Shown: positions 44,671-55,437 of the stretch, piece by piece
How positions within the stretch are numbered: the stretch's first letter is position 1
Layout of the letters: the number at the start of each line of letters is the position of its first letter
DNA from: Avena insularis
Taxonomy: Eukaryota; Streptophyta; Magnoliopsida; Poales; Poaceae
Direction of reading: 5' to 3'
Length of the DNA stretch: 64,000 nt
NCBI GenBank assembly: GCA_023614405.1
Contig: CM042693.1
Coordinates: forward strand, 333,977,527 to 334,041,526
The notes under the pieces: generated by a model
Databases searched by the model: none
The model's input: the letters and a program-made list of their open reading frames with translations, nothing else
Told to the model about the DNA's origin: nothing
Made by a program: the position numbers and the translations under genes

Positions 44671-45762
44671 TTGTATGGGTTGAAGCAAGCACCACGAGCA
44701 TGGTACTCCCGTTTGAGTTCTCAGCTAATACAATTTGGTTTCGTTGCTTCAAAATCTGATACATCATTATTCATCTATCGTAAGTCCAATGTCACTATCT
44801 TTATGCTCATTTATGTGGATGATATCATAGTTGCTAGCTCCTCAAAAGATGCAACAGATGCTTTGTTGAAAGATTTGAGTAAGGAGTTTGCTTTGAAGGA
44901 CCTTGGTGATCTTCACTTCTTTCTAGGAATTGAAGTTAACAAAGTTAATGATGGGTTAGTGTTGAACCAAGCAAAGTATGCTCAAGATATTCTTGCACGA
45001 GTTGGTATGGTAAATTGCAAGGGCTCCACTACACCAATGTCCTCTTCAGAAAAGATCACAGCAAATGAAGGAGAATTGCTAGGTTCCGAGGATAGCACCA
45101 AATACAGGAGTATGGTGGGTGCACTACAATATATCACTCTCACAAGGCCTGATATTTCTTATGCAGTTAATAAAGTATGTCAGTATTTACATGATCCCAC
45201 TACTCTGCATTGGACTGCAGCCAAACGTATCCTGAGATATGTTAAGCATACAGTTGGCATTGGACTGACATTTATGAAGTCAGATTCTACACTAGTTAGT
45301 GCCTTTTCAGATGCTGATTGGGCAGGATGTGTAGATGATCGTCGATCAACTGGAGGTTTTGCTGTATTTTTTGGACCAAACTTGATTTCTTGGAGTGCAA
45401 AGAAGCAAGCTACAGTATCTAGGTCCAGCACTGAGGCAGAGTATAAGTCTGTGGCAAATGCCACTGCTGAAATAATATGGATACTATCATTGCTTGAAGA
45501 ACTTGGAGTCACACTGAATCAAACACCATGTTTGTGGTGTGATAATATGGGAGCAACATATCTTTCAACAAATCCTGTGTTTCATGCACGAGCCAAACAT
45601 ATTGAGACAGACTTTCACTTTGTGAGGGAAAGAGTGCTCAATAAGCAGTTGGAGATTAGATTTGTTCCTTCGAAAGATCAAGTAGCCGATGGTTTTACAA
45701 AGCCCCTTCCTCATCGGATCTTCGAAGAGTTTAAGCATAATCTCAACTTAAGCAAGTTGTGA
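44671..45762 (+). pseudogene. Reverse transcriptase active site and RNase H of the short-LTR copia element
   Basis: A 363-codon frame continues [17 protein letters not shown] is at the start, the catalytic [10 protein letters not shown] at about residues 48-57, and [15 protein letters not shown] follows. RNase H has [36 protein letters not shown] and [17 protein letters not shown]. All key motifs are intact. The stop at 45,760 lies just before the polypurine tract, as expected for the natural end of Pol. Confidence 0.92.
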
Positions 45763-45773
45763 TTAAAGGAGGG
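45762..45773 (+). other. Polypurine tract of the short-LTR copia element
   Basis: ATTAAAGGAGGG directly precedes the 3' LTR. Confidence 0.85.
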
Positions 45774-45922
45774 TGTTAGACATAGTATAGAATATGAGTT
45801 GTATTTACTCAGGACTTGTAGTCCGTGTAGTATCCAACTTGTACTACTTGCATGACCGTGTGCATATGAATAAAGGCATCGTGGGCCTCGGTAGTTATCC
45901 GAGTAGACCCGTTGTTTTGACA
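45774..45922 (+). repeat. 3' LTR of the short-LTR copia element
   Basis: The LTR is 149 bp, the same length as the 5' LTR, with 6 substitutions and no indels between them. Confidence 0.95.
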
Positions 45923-45927
45923 GCGAG

Positions 45928-47208
45928 AACCCAAGATTTAGCCTCCAATTTTAAGGGAGCAAAGATCACCGAGGGCAAAGAATACTTCTTATTAAAAACT
46001 CTAGCGTTGCGCTCAATCCAAAGCTCCCAAGAGACAAGCGTTACTAGGGAAGCAATTGATTTCCTTCTTCCCGGATGAGCATGAACGATGTAAAGCCACC
46101 ATGATTTAACATCATCCATGTTGACATGTCAGAAAGAAGCGAGGCCAAACCAATCTTTGACCATGTTCCAAATCCTCAAAGCAAAGTGACATTGAAAAAG
46201 AATGTGTGCAACCGACTCGGTGGCCCTATTGCAAAGCTTGCAATTGCATTGCCACAATTTGGCCATCCAAACTCGATTTTGGATACTGAGCCATGAGAAT
46301 AATTTGCACTTCGGAGGAGCCCAAATCTTTCAAACGGAACTATTCATCTGTGTGGAGATCGCCCTGGCAAATTGGCCCTTGTAAGCAGAGGCCGAGGAGT
46401 AAGCACCTGATGGGGCAAGCTTCCAAATGATCGAGACAGGGACACCCTCCTAAAGTTGGAGCTGTGAGGTGTGTTGCCAAAGGTTGGTGAATTCTTGGAG
46501 ATGGAGGACCGAAAGACCGTTGGGGTAGTCAATATGGTGCACCCAAGCATTCTCATGCATAGCCCTCTTCACCAACCAAGTTTTCTTCTTAGAGATATCG
46601 TAGATGGAGGGGGCAATTATTTTGGGGCTGATTCCACCCACCCAAGGGGCATCCCAAAAGGAGGCCAAATTTCCGTCGCCAATGGTAACCTTGGTCATAC
46701 TATGGAAGTAGTCCATATCCGCTTTAGTGCAAGGTAACTCGGTGCCAACTGCCAACCCAAGGCCGCTCTGGGTCCGTCCATTGTAGCCAACGCCAACGAC
46801 TAGTCTAAAAACACGAGAGAGAACTTCTCCAAGTTGAGAATGCCGACGCCACCTAGGGAGGTCGGTTTGCAGAAGGAGACCAAATTGATTTTGCACTTGC
46901 CCCCCGAAACCATATCGGTACCCGCCCAAATCGATGCACGTATGATCTTGTCAATTGCTTGGATAAATTCTACCGAGACCTCCGAGGCTGTGAGAAGGTG
47001 AATAAAGCTGCGGAGTGAGGACCGACTTGGCCAAGGTAGTGCGTCCCGCGAAGTTGAAGCATTTGCCTTGCCAAGGTGCGAGTCGGCCGGCCGTCTTGTC
47101 TTCAAAGTATTGTAGGTGAAGATCGATCATGACAATGGTGCAGCAGTGTCGCCCAGAAACCGGACAACGTGATGTCATTGAGCTATAGTAGTTAAATCTG
47201 AAGAACAA
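45928..47208 (-). pseudogene. LINE ORF2 C-terminal remains
   Basis: Pieces on the minus strand are in several frames. Near 47,105-46,800 are the post-RT motifs (IIRASIWAGTDMVSGGKCKI, LGGVGILNLEKFS). Near 46,929-46,450 are TKVTIGDGNLASFWDAPWVG and similar. Near 46,119-45,930 is LVTLVSWELWIERNARVFNK, typical of the end of plant LINE ORF2. RT core motifs are missing. All frames are broken. Confidence 0.8.
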
Positions 47209-47513
47209 TCAGTCCTTTCGTTCTTGAAATGAAACTAGAGCCAGAAATGTGTCAGGTTGCCAATAGTACCAGAAAGGTGGACATCGCTTACAAACAAATA
47301 AAACAACATAGAAGTACTATGTTTGTCTAACTGCGGTATTTTTTCTACAGATTTTCTTTACAAAATTATGCTAAGAGGTTGATGCACTCATGCACAGGTG
47401 TTCAGTCACGTCTCGATCAGGTCTCAGAACATCGCGGAAAGAGTCATACACAAGATGGTAAATTAGATCACTTTTATAGACTGAGTGGGCTTGACTTTGG
47501 TGGCCATGTGGCA
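47209..47513. other. Short background stretch between two LINEs
   Basis: There is no coding signal and no repeat that I recognise. Confidence 0.4.
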
Positions 47514-47682
47514 TTTTTTTTTTGAAAATGGGCGTTTTATTATTAAAAGTTTACATCCAGCCTCTGCATAGTTAGGATGCACACAGTCGAACAGACACAC
47601 AACTCGAGTCCAAAACGAGAATACCAAAATTACAAAAAGTTTGAGAAAAAAAAAGAAAATCCTCCATAACTCTATGATAGCT

Positions 47683-48198
47683 CTATCCGTAGATCACGCT
47701 GTCATCCATGTCGGGAGAAAAACTCCCTCGCCGTGTCCTCCAACCGTATACAGCCCTCCACAAACAAGTCGCGGAACTCCATCCGTTGTAGAGAGGTCCA
47801 TGATCAAAGGATGGTCGTGGCTCGATAGATAACCTGCAAGGGAGAAGACACAATGTTATTAAAAATCTTGTCATTTCTACATAGCCAAAGTGACCAAATA
47901 ATGGCAAGCGCTCCCATCCTAAATAAAGTCCATATTTATCCATAATTCCATTCAGCCAGTTGTCAAATACATTGACCACCGAACATGGAGGAGATAAACC
48001 AGAGGCTATTTGGATGATTGACCATATAGGACGAGCAAATTTACACTGGAAAAACAGATGCTGTACTGTCTCATTATGGTGACAAAAGACGCACTGTGTA
48101 CTTCCATGCCAATTTCTCCTAAGAAGATTATCTTTTGTGAGAATAACCCCTTTATGTAGATACCACGCGAAAATCTTCGTTTTAAGGGGTATTTTCAT
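47683..48198 (-). pseudogene. LINE zinc-binding domain (zf-RVT)
   Basis: KIPLKTKIFAWYLHKGVILT, DNLLRRNWHG, CVFCHHNETVQHLFFQCKFA and PIWSIIQIASGLSPP are the zf-RVT signature after RT, with Cys and His ligands preserved. It is preceded by degraded post-RT sequence at 48,200-48,886 (GGLGIHDLQVKNTALLGKWL near 48,740) in another frame. Confidence 0.9.
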
Positions 48199-48886
48199 CT
48201 TCCAAATTTTATTATTATCATTGACTGGAATATCAGTTGGATCAAAGCTTTATACATGGAATCAACAAAGAATTTACCACTAGTAAATTCCATTTAAATT
48301 CGTCCACACCCTCAAACAACTGTATCCTGGATAGTCTTAATAAAAGATTATTCCAAGACACCAATCTAGGGCCAACGAGATTTCGTCTGAAAGACACATT
48401 AGGCGAATTATTTTCCATTACTATGGAAAGTGTATCCCCTTTATGTGTAACGATCGAATATAAAACCGGATATTGTTCACGGAGAGAGGTTTCGCCAAGC
48501 CATTTATCTTCCTAGAACCTAATCTGAGATCCATCCTTAATATTGAAAGCACCATATCGGAAGAAGAATTTTTTGGATGCCATAAATCCGGACCAAAAGT
48601 GTGAATCCCCAGGTTTCCAGACTACCTGAGACACAACTCTTGATCCAACATACTTCCTTCATAGAATGGTTTGCCAAGCTCCTTCTTTCGTAAGAAGTTT
48701 GAAGAGCCATTTACCCAGGAGTGCAGTGTTTTTGACTTGCAAATCATGTATGCCAAGACCACCATATTCCTTGGGTCGATAGACCACATTCCATCTGGCC
48801 AGTCGATATTTCTTTTTCTCACTATCTTCTTACCAAAAGAATCTTGAGCGGAAATAATCCACTTTTATCAAGACACCTTTTAGAAA

Positions 48887-50064
48887 CTAGAAAAACGAGA
48901 TCATATACAATACCATATTGGTGAGTGGTGAGTTAACGAGTACAAGCCTTCCTACAAGAGATAGTAATTTACCTTTCCAACTATTAAGATGTTTCTGTAG
49001 TCTTTCCTCAACGAGTTTCCATTCAGCAATTGTGAGACGTCGATAGTAAATCGGTATTCCCAGATAATTGATTGGAAACTGCCCCTGGCCACAACCAAGG
49101 TGGACATCGTTTATGGCCTCGCCAAAACAATACAAATCACTTTTATGGAAGTTTATTTTCAATCCAGAGAGTTGCTCAAATGTTGATAATATTAATTTCA
49201 TATTTTTAGTTTTCTCCAAGTCATGTTCCATAAATAAGATTGTATCATCGACATATTGAAGAATAGATATTCCACCATCAACTAGATGTGGAACTAATCC
49301 TTCAATCTGTACATCAGCCTTGGCTCTCTCAATCAGGATAGCCAACATATCAGCCACTATAGTAAATAATATAGGCGATAGTGGATCCCCTTGTCTCAGT
49401 CCTTTTTTGGTTTAGAAATATTTGCCATTGTCATCGTTGACATTTATAGCAACACTTCCACCAGACACAAAATACTTTATGAGAGCACACCACTAGTCTG
49501 AAAAACCTTTTATACGGAGTGTTTGCTGGAGAAAAAACCAATTAACTTTATCATAGGCCTTCTCAAAGTCAATCTTAAACAACACTCCATTTAATTTCTT
49601 AGAGTGTAGCTCATGGATTATTTCATGCAAAATTACCACCCCATCCAGGATGTTTCTCCCTTGCATGAAAGTTGTTTGTGAAGGACGTACAACATGATCA
49701 GCTACTGAGTTTAATCTAATCGTGGAAACTTTGTAATTTTTTTAAAACTAACGTTAAGCAGGCATATTGGATGGTACTGTTGTATGCGTTCTGCATTATT
49801 AACCTTAGGTAATAAAATTATATTACCAAAATTAAGTCTAAAAAGGTCTAGCTGACCATTCTGCAAAACTTCAAACAAGTGCATTAGATCCCCCTTGATA
49901 ATTTCCCAGAATTTCTGATAGAATTCCGCTGGAAAGCCATCCGGACCTGGAGCTTTGTTATTTTCCATTTGAAAAACAGCTTTCTTGACTTCCTCCTCCA
50001 AATAAGGAGCGGTCAGGAAGTTGTTTTTCTCAATAGAAACCTGGGTATATCCTCTGTGTGACAC
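48887..50064 (-). pseudogene. LINE reverse transcriptase
   Basis: RT is spread over three pieces. At 50,064-49,711 are EEEVKKAVFQMENNKAPGPD, FPAEFYQKFWE and ILLPKVNNAERIQQYHPICL. Near 49,600-49,500 are LFKIDFEKAYDKVNWFFLQ and, after a stop, the GLRQGDPLSPILFTIVADML block (49,416-49,330). At 49,357-48,887 are ISILQYVDDTILFME (catalytic YVDD), SGLKINFHKSDLYCFG and INYLGIPIYYRRL. One frameshift near 49,730 and several stops inactivate it. This enzyme would copy LINE RNA at the nicked target. Confidence 0.9.
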
Positions 50065-50144
50065 TCATCCAATGAAAATGAATTTTCTGGTGGTGCCCCA
50101 AACAAGGATTTATAGTAACTCGTAATATAAGATTTTAGATGCTC

Positions 50145-50448
50145 CTAGCCCTCAATCGTACCTTCGTCCTGAATTAAAGAGTGAATAAGTTTCTTCTTAT
50201 GCTTGTCATTGGCAATAGCGTGGAAGTATCTTGTATTCGCGTCTCCTTCAAGGATGAATTTAGCTTTAGAGCGTTGGTACCATTTGAGTTCTTCCTCGTG
50301 GAGAAGTCTGGCAATTTCCGCATTCGATTGGTTTTTAAGCTCAATGTCATGTGCAGTCAATAGGCTTACTTCCGCTGAAGCCTCTAAATCATCAATAATA
50401 GCTGGAAGTCGTATTTTCTCTTTTTTAAGAATTCCAGCGGTGTGTCTA
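50145..50448 (-). pseudogene. LINE ORF2 segment upstream of RT
   Basis: HDIELKNQSNAEIARLLHEE, LKWYQRSKAKFILEGDANTR and YFHAIANDKHKKKLIHSL form the conserved linker between endonuclease and RT in plant LINEs. The endonuclease itself is not in the window. Confidence 0.88.
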
Positions 50449-53400
50449 TGCGGTGACCCAGCATACCACTACATGTGTAGTACACTATAGTCGTTGACAT
50501 GACATCCACAGAACACAGTTCCGTAAATATCACATCGCTCAAGAGTGGTACAACAGAAACATTGCGGGTCCATATTACAAAGGTACACACATTGTTATTA
50601 TTACAATACCGGAAGTTCAAGACTTCCAAAAGATCCAACTTACAAACCAAAATATAAGATGTTCAGCGGAAATTTAAAAGTAACAACTCCGACTAGGAGT
50701 GGGGCTCAACAGCTTATTCTATAGAGTTCATGCTGCTCGGCTCCGTTAGCTACTAATAACTAGGCACTTAAGTGGACTCGTTCTCATCGACACCGTAACG
50801 GATCTCGTAGTCCACGCCTTCAACTCCTCCGGATAGATCAGGTTCTTCGTAGAACACGTCTTCTTGGCATTCGGCTACATACATGGCACGTCTTCGGAAT
50901 CCTCAGAGTCTAAGCAAGGGATCAAAGGAAAGAATGAGTAACAGCGTTACCCAAAAAGTTCATTATATGCAAGGTGGGAAGTTTGATGCTCTAACTAACA
51001 CCTCGGATTATAAATCCTTGGCACTATGCAGTTTTTGTAAATCTTTCTTCAAAGATTGATTTTATTCTAAAAAACTATGACAATCAACCTTCACAGGTTG
51101 ACTAGAACTTTCATGGAGTTCCATTCCTGCTGCGTTCGTAGCTCCTTCCCGGAACAGGGAGTAACAAGTTACCGTTCTTACACTTTGTAGAGGTGCGTTA
51201 CTTTACCCATGAGAGATCAACTCCTTGTTGCACAACCGGGCGTACTTTCCCGTCCATAATTCCATGATGTGGGGCCCAGTAGTTGGTCCAAGCCAATCAC
51301 TGCCCTTCTTGACCTCAAGATGCCTCCTTGATGTACACCATGCCCACATAATGAATTACGCCAATGGTTTGTACAAACCGTTAGATGCCAGAACTATCAT
51401 GGGACGTTGAGGGTTCCCACCCATATGCTGCATATCCTCTACGAATTACCAATTAATATGCATGCTACGAGGATAACAGCCACGACCTGCACATCCGGCT
51501 TCATGCGAGAGGAAGACTTCTCTGTCCCATTCCAAATCTCATGGCTAACGCATAATATACGGCGCTAGAATCACTGATGTCAAGGGTTATTAAGTCCCTA
51601 CTTGATCATCATTGTTGCAAGTAGAACCCTAAGTTCTATTGCTCCATTATATCACCACTTAGGATGATATCTATGATTTCTTTATTTATGAAAATATTAT
51701 TTTCTTTCTTTTATAGCATATATGCTAACACACAATTTGCAAATACTTTGATAAAGACTCTTCAAAGGACATGAGCAAGTGATGAACTTGCCTTATGATG
51801 GCAAGGTAGTGAAGTCTGATGCTTGCACTGGACCTTGAGATTCTAGTTCTACAAAAACATCATTATTACCCGGTAAGGACAATATTTAAAGAAGCAAAAT
51901 GATTATGCAAGTAATGTAATGCATTATTTAAACTTATATTACCCCAAAAGGTTCTTTTTAGTAATAAAAGATTTATAAATATTACTTTTTAATATTTTAT
52001 AACCTATATTGAATTATTTTATTTTTATTTCCCTTTTATTTGACTTTTATTGATTTATTAATTATACCTTTATTTTCTTACTAAGTATTTATTTAGTATT
52101 TTTCAAAAATACTATAATATTAATAAATAATGAAAGTGATTTTTATTTATTTTTATCACCTTTCAATAATTTTGTAAAATTCCATAAGGAATATTTAAAT
52201 TACAAAATTCTTATAAAAGTTTGAATGTACAAAATTTGATATGTTATTTTATTTGGACAGAATGGATTATTGTGAATCCAAAATTATTTTATTTATAATT
52301 TTTGGACTATTACTTTATTTTCTAAAATTTTATTAAGTCTAGGGGTATTTTGGTCTTTTTCTTTTTACTAAAACAGGCCTGAAATTGTTTCTGGGCTGGT
52401 TATTTTTATTGGGCCCTGTTGGCCCACTAGTACTAGACAAAAGAGCCACCCCGAAGGGTCTGGACCAGCTCGGCCCACTCCTCAATGTCTCTCTCTCTCG
52501 CGAGTTCATCTTCTCCTCCTCTGACCCCGACCCTATGGCCGGCGATGCCGCCACCGACGATTCCCGCCGTCGTCGGCCATTGTGGTCACCGCCGTGGTGC
52601 ATTAGGGGGTTGTCGACGACGCCCGTTTGTTCTATCCAATTGGATTCGAGCCTAGGGCTCTCCTGCGATGGATCGATGTCGTCCCGAACCCTAGGGTTTG
52701 GGGATTGGCATGGATTCAAGTGCGTCCGTGGTTGTCGTGCGTTGAGGTGATGCTCTGCACCTCCAGGTGTGATCAGGGTCGTTGCCGTGGCGCCATGCGG
52801 TTTGCAGCGCCCCCTCTGGGGTGCTCCCCGTGCCGCCATGGCCGTCGGCCCCTCTGCTTCCTCTTCTATCCTTCAGCGAGGACCTACGGTGAGTTTGATT
52901 CCCCTCTCCTGGTGCTCTCTGTGCTTGCTGATTTGATGCTAGATGTTAGCAGTGTCCTCTATGGCTACCGTCTGATTCAGATTAGGATGATTATCCCTTT
53001 AGGGTTCCTGTGATGTGCTTGTTCATGTACTGGAGGAATTGATTCATGTTTAGATGGTCTGTACACATATTGAATGCTTATTGGCCTGAGGCTTGTTCGT
53101 TGAACTGATATATGATGTTTCTGGTGGCTTACTAGATGATTTGATGCTTGGATTGCATCTGATTCAGATGATGTGGTTGTATGGGAAACATGCTTGGTAA
53201 AGCTAATGATCTGATAGCTTTCCACTGTTTATTTGATTCATGGTCATGATTATGATAAGATACAGCTGCTATCCTAGTGCCGTTAGCTTGGAAATTAATA
53301 TGTCATGATCTCAAACAGTGAAGTGTATTATAGGAATATTCTAGTTATGATTCCTGTTTTTAACAGGAAAATGATTAGTTAGTTGATTTTCTGAATCTAA

Positions 53401-55155
53401 GATGATTTACTGCTTTTCCTGATTCATATTGAATTGTTCTTGTGACACCATCATGTATGGCACACAAGTTTAATTCTAAACATGGATTTGGTTAGTTTAT
53501 GCTTGAGACAATCTTGGCTTTGAAAGATAAATAGAGATGCTCTTATCTGAATTCCCTATGACCAATGATGTTGGTCTGAGGCTTAGGGATTCAAATCTTA
53601 TCTAGTTGGTTCATCTAGATAGTCTTGGTAGTGGTACCAGCTATTCTTTATTGAATCAAAGCTTGGAAAAAATGGTAGTGAGCTTGATCAATCTATGGAT
53701 CCCAAAGATTTTTTTCTAAGGTGTTACCCTTCCTTTAGGGATGTGTCTAGAAATAGATCATAGGTATATGTATGATTGAATTGTAGAATATGGTTTGACA
53801 ACCAGAGCAAGGATGTTGCTCTGAGCTCTGGTTGAATCTTGGTATTTTGTGGTTTGCCTTTAGAGCTTAAAAGAAATCCCTATGATGGATTCACCCCACT
53901 TGGGTGCTTTCTGAGGGTTTGTTTTATAAAACAACACATGCTTTCTCTGAATAAGATGAATAGATTATGTGAAGGTTTTATGAAACTCACCACAAAAGCT
54001 GATATTTGTGGAGTAAGTTAGTGATGATCTTGATCTGGTTTTGCTGGACTCCTATGCTTGATCTGGAGCTAGCCTGCTCCTCCTAGCTCCTGGGCTTGGC
54101 CTTGCTGTCCACCTGATTCACCCCCTCCTTATGTCACCATCCTAGTGATGTTTGGGTTAATCTGGGTGGTTTGGTTTGGCTGTTGTTCTTGGTTCACTTG
54201 TTGTTTACCCTGGCTGTGCTGTGGTGTGGTGTAGTGTAGTGATGCACTATGGTGCTTCCCCACGGCTGTGCTCTGGTTTTGTTTGATCTGTCTGTGCTTG
54301 TGCAGTCGACAACACACCCTTGCATGCTTGTGTGTGTGTGTGCAGCCTGTGTGCCTACTATGCACATATGGATAGGTTCACAAAATTTGATCTTACTGTT
54401 ACCAATCTACTTTTACCTTGGATGGTGAACTGATCCCTTTTGGCTTTCATTTGCATTCTGGCTGTGAATTTATGAAAGATGAAATCTTTCATATTGGTGA
54501 AACTTGCCCCTCTTTAACATTTCTCAATGATGAGATTGTCAAGTGCACCTCACTGACATATCTAAGAGAAATATATACTAACACTAATCTTGTTTTATTT
54601 CTGTTTAATCTTTGTTTTGCAGGTTCAAAGATAAAGATGAAGATTCAGTTTAGGTTTTAGATATAGGATAGTTAGTAGATGTAATTTTCTTAATCCTCTA
54701 TAAATTTTTTATAGTTCTTGTAATCTTTATTTTATTCAATTGTAATAAAGATTATATCATTCTTATTCTTTATTCTGTTGTAACTTGTTTATGTCTTTAT
54801 AATATGAAAATGAATTTCATAATTTCTATTGTTTTGAGATTTAAGTTATACTACCTATATCTTAAGTAATTTAAGATTCAAATCTTATATCTAAATCATT
54901 TAAATCATTATTCAAACACTTAAGTTTTTAAATTCAAACCCATTTCAAAACACACATAATTCTTTTAAGATCACATCAAAGTTTATAACAATCCTCCTTT
55001 AAGTCTAAACCTAATCTTAAAGTAAGAAACAAACATTGATCACTTAAGGTTTTATTTGGCGAAAATTTTACCCACCTTTTCACAAATAGATGCATGCAAC
55101 AATACATAATCCTAAATCTACCCTTCGTTAGGTTCCTAAATGCTGGGATGTTACA
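50449..55155 (-). repeat. Left LTR (3' LTR) of the Tekay element
   Basis: The LTR is 4,707 bp, from TGCGGTGACCCAG to GGGATGTTACA on the plus strand (TG...CA). The right LTR follows it closely to the window end. It differs by small changes, a 12-bp gap (near 51,509) and about 190 bp present only here (roughly 51,839-52,028). The region 52,380-54,780 has a gene-like layout on the plus strand, listed separately. Confidence 0.93.
52380..54780 (+). other. Antisense exon-intron-like unit inside the Tekay LTR
   Basis: On the strand opposite to the element a GC-rich block (52,380-52,888) ends in a consensus splice donor, TACG|GTGAGT (52,885-52,894). A T-rich intron-like stretch of 1,734 bp follows and ends in TTTGTTTTGCAG (54,611-54,622). 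After a short second exon, AATAAA stands at 54,744-54,749. The GC-rich block has an ATG in CCCTATGGCC (52,534) opening a 72-codon frame. The other LTR has the same GC block and donor (63,170-63,670), while its intron and acceptor lie outside the window. This could be a promoter-linked antisense transcript or a captured gene 5' end. Function unknown. Confidence 0.4.
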
Positions 55156-55173
55156 GACTTCCCCCCTTAAATT
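55156..55173 (-). other. Polypurine tract of the Tekay element
   Basis: The minus strand reads AATTTAAGGGGGGAAGTC next to the LTR start TGTAACATCCC. This is the common chromovirus PPT context. Confidence 0.88.
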
Positions 55174-55189
55174 AAACTTCGTCCCGAAG

Positions 55190-55437
55190 TTTGTGGAGAT
55201 GTACCTGAATAGTTCTGGATAAGCTTTTCTTAATTCCTCTTCCTTCTCCCATGTGGCTTCTCTCTCAGGGTGATGTTCCCATTGGACCTTGCAATATTTG
55301 ATTTCCCTATTCCTTAATCTTTTCCAGTTTTCTTACAGAATCTTGCAGGGCTTTTCAATATAAGTCAGGTCTTTTTGTAGTTCTATCTCTTGATGTGTTA
55401 TTGCATCATCAGGAACTTTCAAACATTTGCAGAGTTG
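55190..55437 (-). pseudogene. Chromodomain of the Tekay integrase, with stops
   Basis: Continuing the pol frame after the stop at 55,438, the translation shows YIEKPCKIL, a TAA, then RLRNREIKYCKVQWEHHPER and EATWEKEEELRKAYPELF. This is the chromodomain typical of Tekay-type integrases, thought to bind modified histones and direct integration to heterochromatin. Two stops separate it from the integrase, so it would not be made as part of Pol. Confidence 0.82.

Larger units (their letters stand above)
40906..45922 (+). mobile_element. Short-LTR Ty1/copia retrotransposon (probably Ale lineage), nearly intact
   Basis: A 5.0 kb element with 149-bp LTRs, identical target duplications GCGAG (40,901-40,905 and 45,923-45,927), PBS at 41,055 and PPT at 45,762. 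By my base-by-base comparison the LTRs differ at 6 of 149 positions, pointing to a fairly recent insertion. The order is gag with an intact CCHC knuckle, PR, INT, RT, RNase H. Lesions are few: a stop plus nearby frameshift between PR and INT (42,264-42,380), a stop at 43,418-43,420, a frameshift near 43,600 and a frameshift at an A-run near 44,632-44,639. The Ale assignment rests on short LTRs and general Pol appearance. Confidence 0.93.
40754..47208 (-). mobile_element. LINE (L1-type), minus orientation, split by a copia element
   Basis: The 3' end lies at 40,754-40,905: on the minus strand the sequence runs to TCTTTTACCTTTCTTTCAAA with a poly-A tail of about 10. The 5' remainder is 45,928-47,208. 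Together they form a 5'-truncated LINE that the copia element entered at GCGAG. The right boundary is approximate, since I find no clear target duplication. Confidence 0.75.
47514..50448 (-). mobile_element. LINE (L1-type), minus orientation, cut by the Tekay element
   Basis: The 3' end is at the T-run 47,514-47,523 (poly-A on the minus strand). Reading leftwards from 50,448, ORF2 is open to the very junction with the Tekay LTR. The LINE's 5' part should therefore continue beyond the far end of the Tekay element, outside the window. The five bases before the LTR (GTCTA, 50,444-50,448) are the predicted target duplication. Confidence 0.88.

Noticed and set aside
52385..53013. Frames in the Tekay LTR (121 and 128 codons) as independent proteins
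   Set aside because: Present in both LTRs simply because LTRs are copies. The second runs through the putative splice donor. Kept only as part of the antisense-unit hypothesis.
54326..54345. TG dinucleotide run as a functional repeat
   Set aside because: Too short to be more than an ordinary microsatellite in the LTR.
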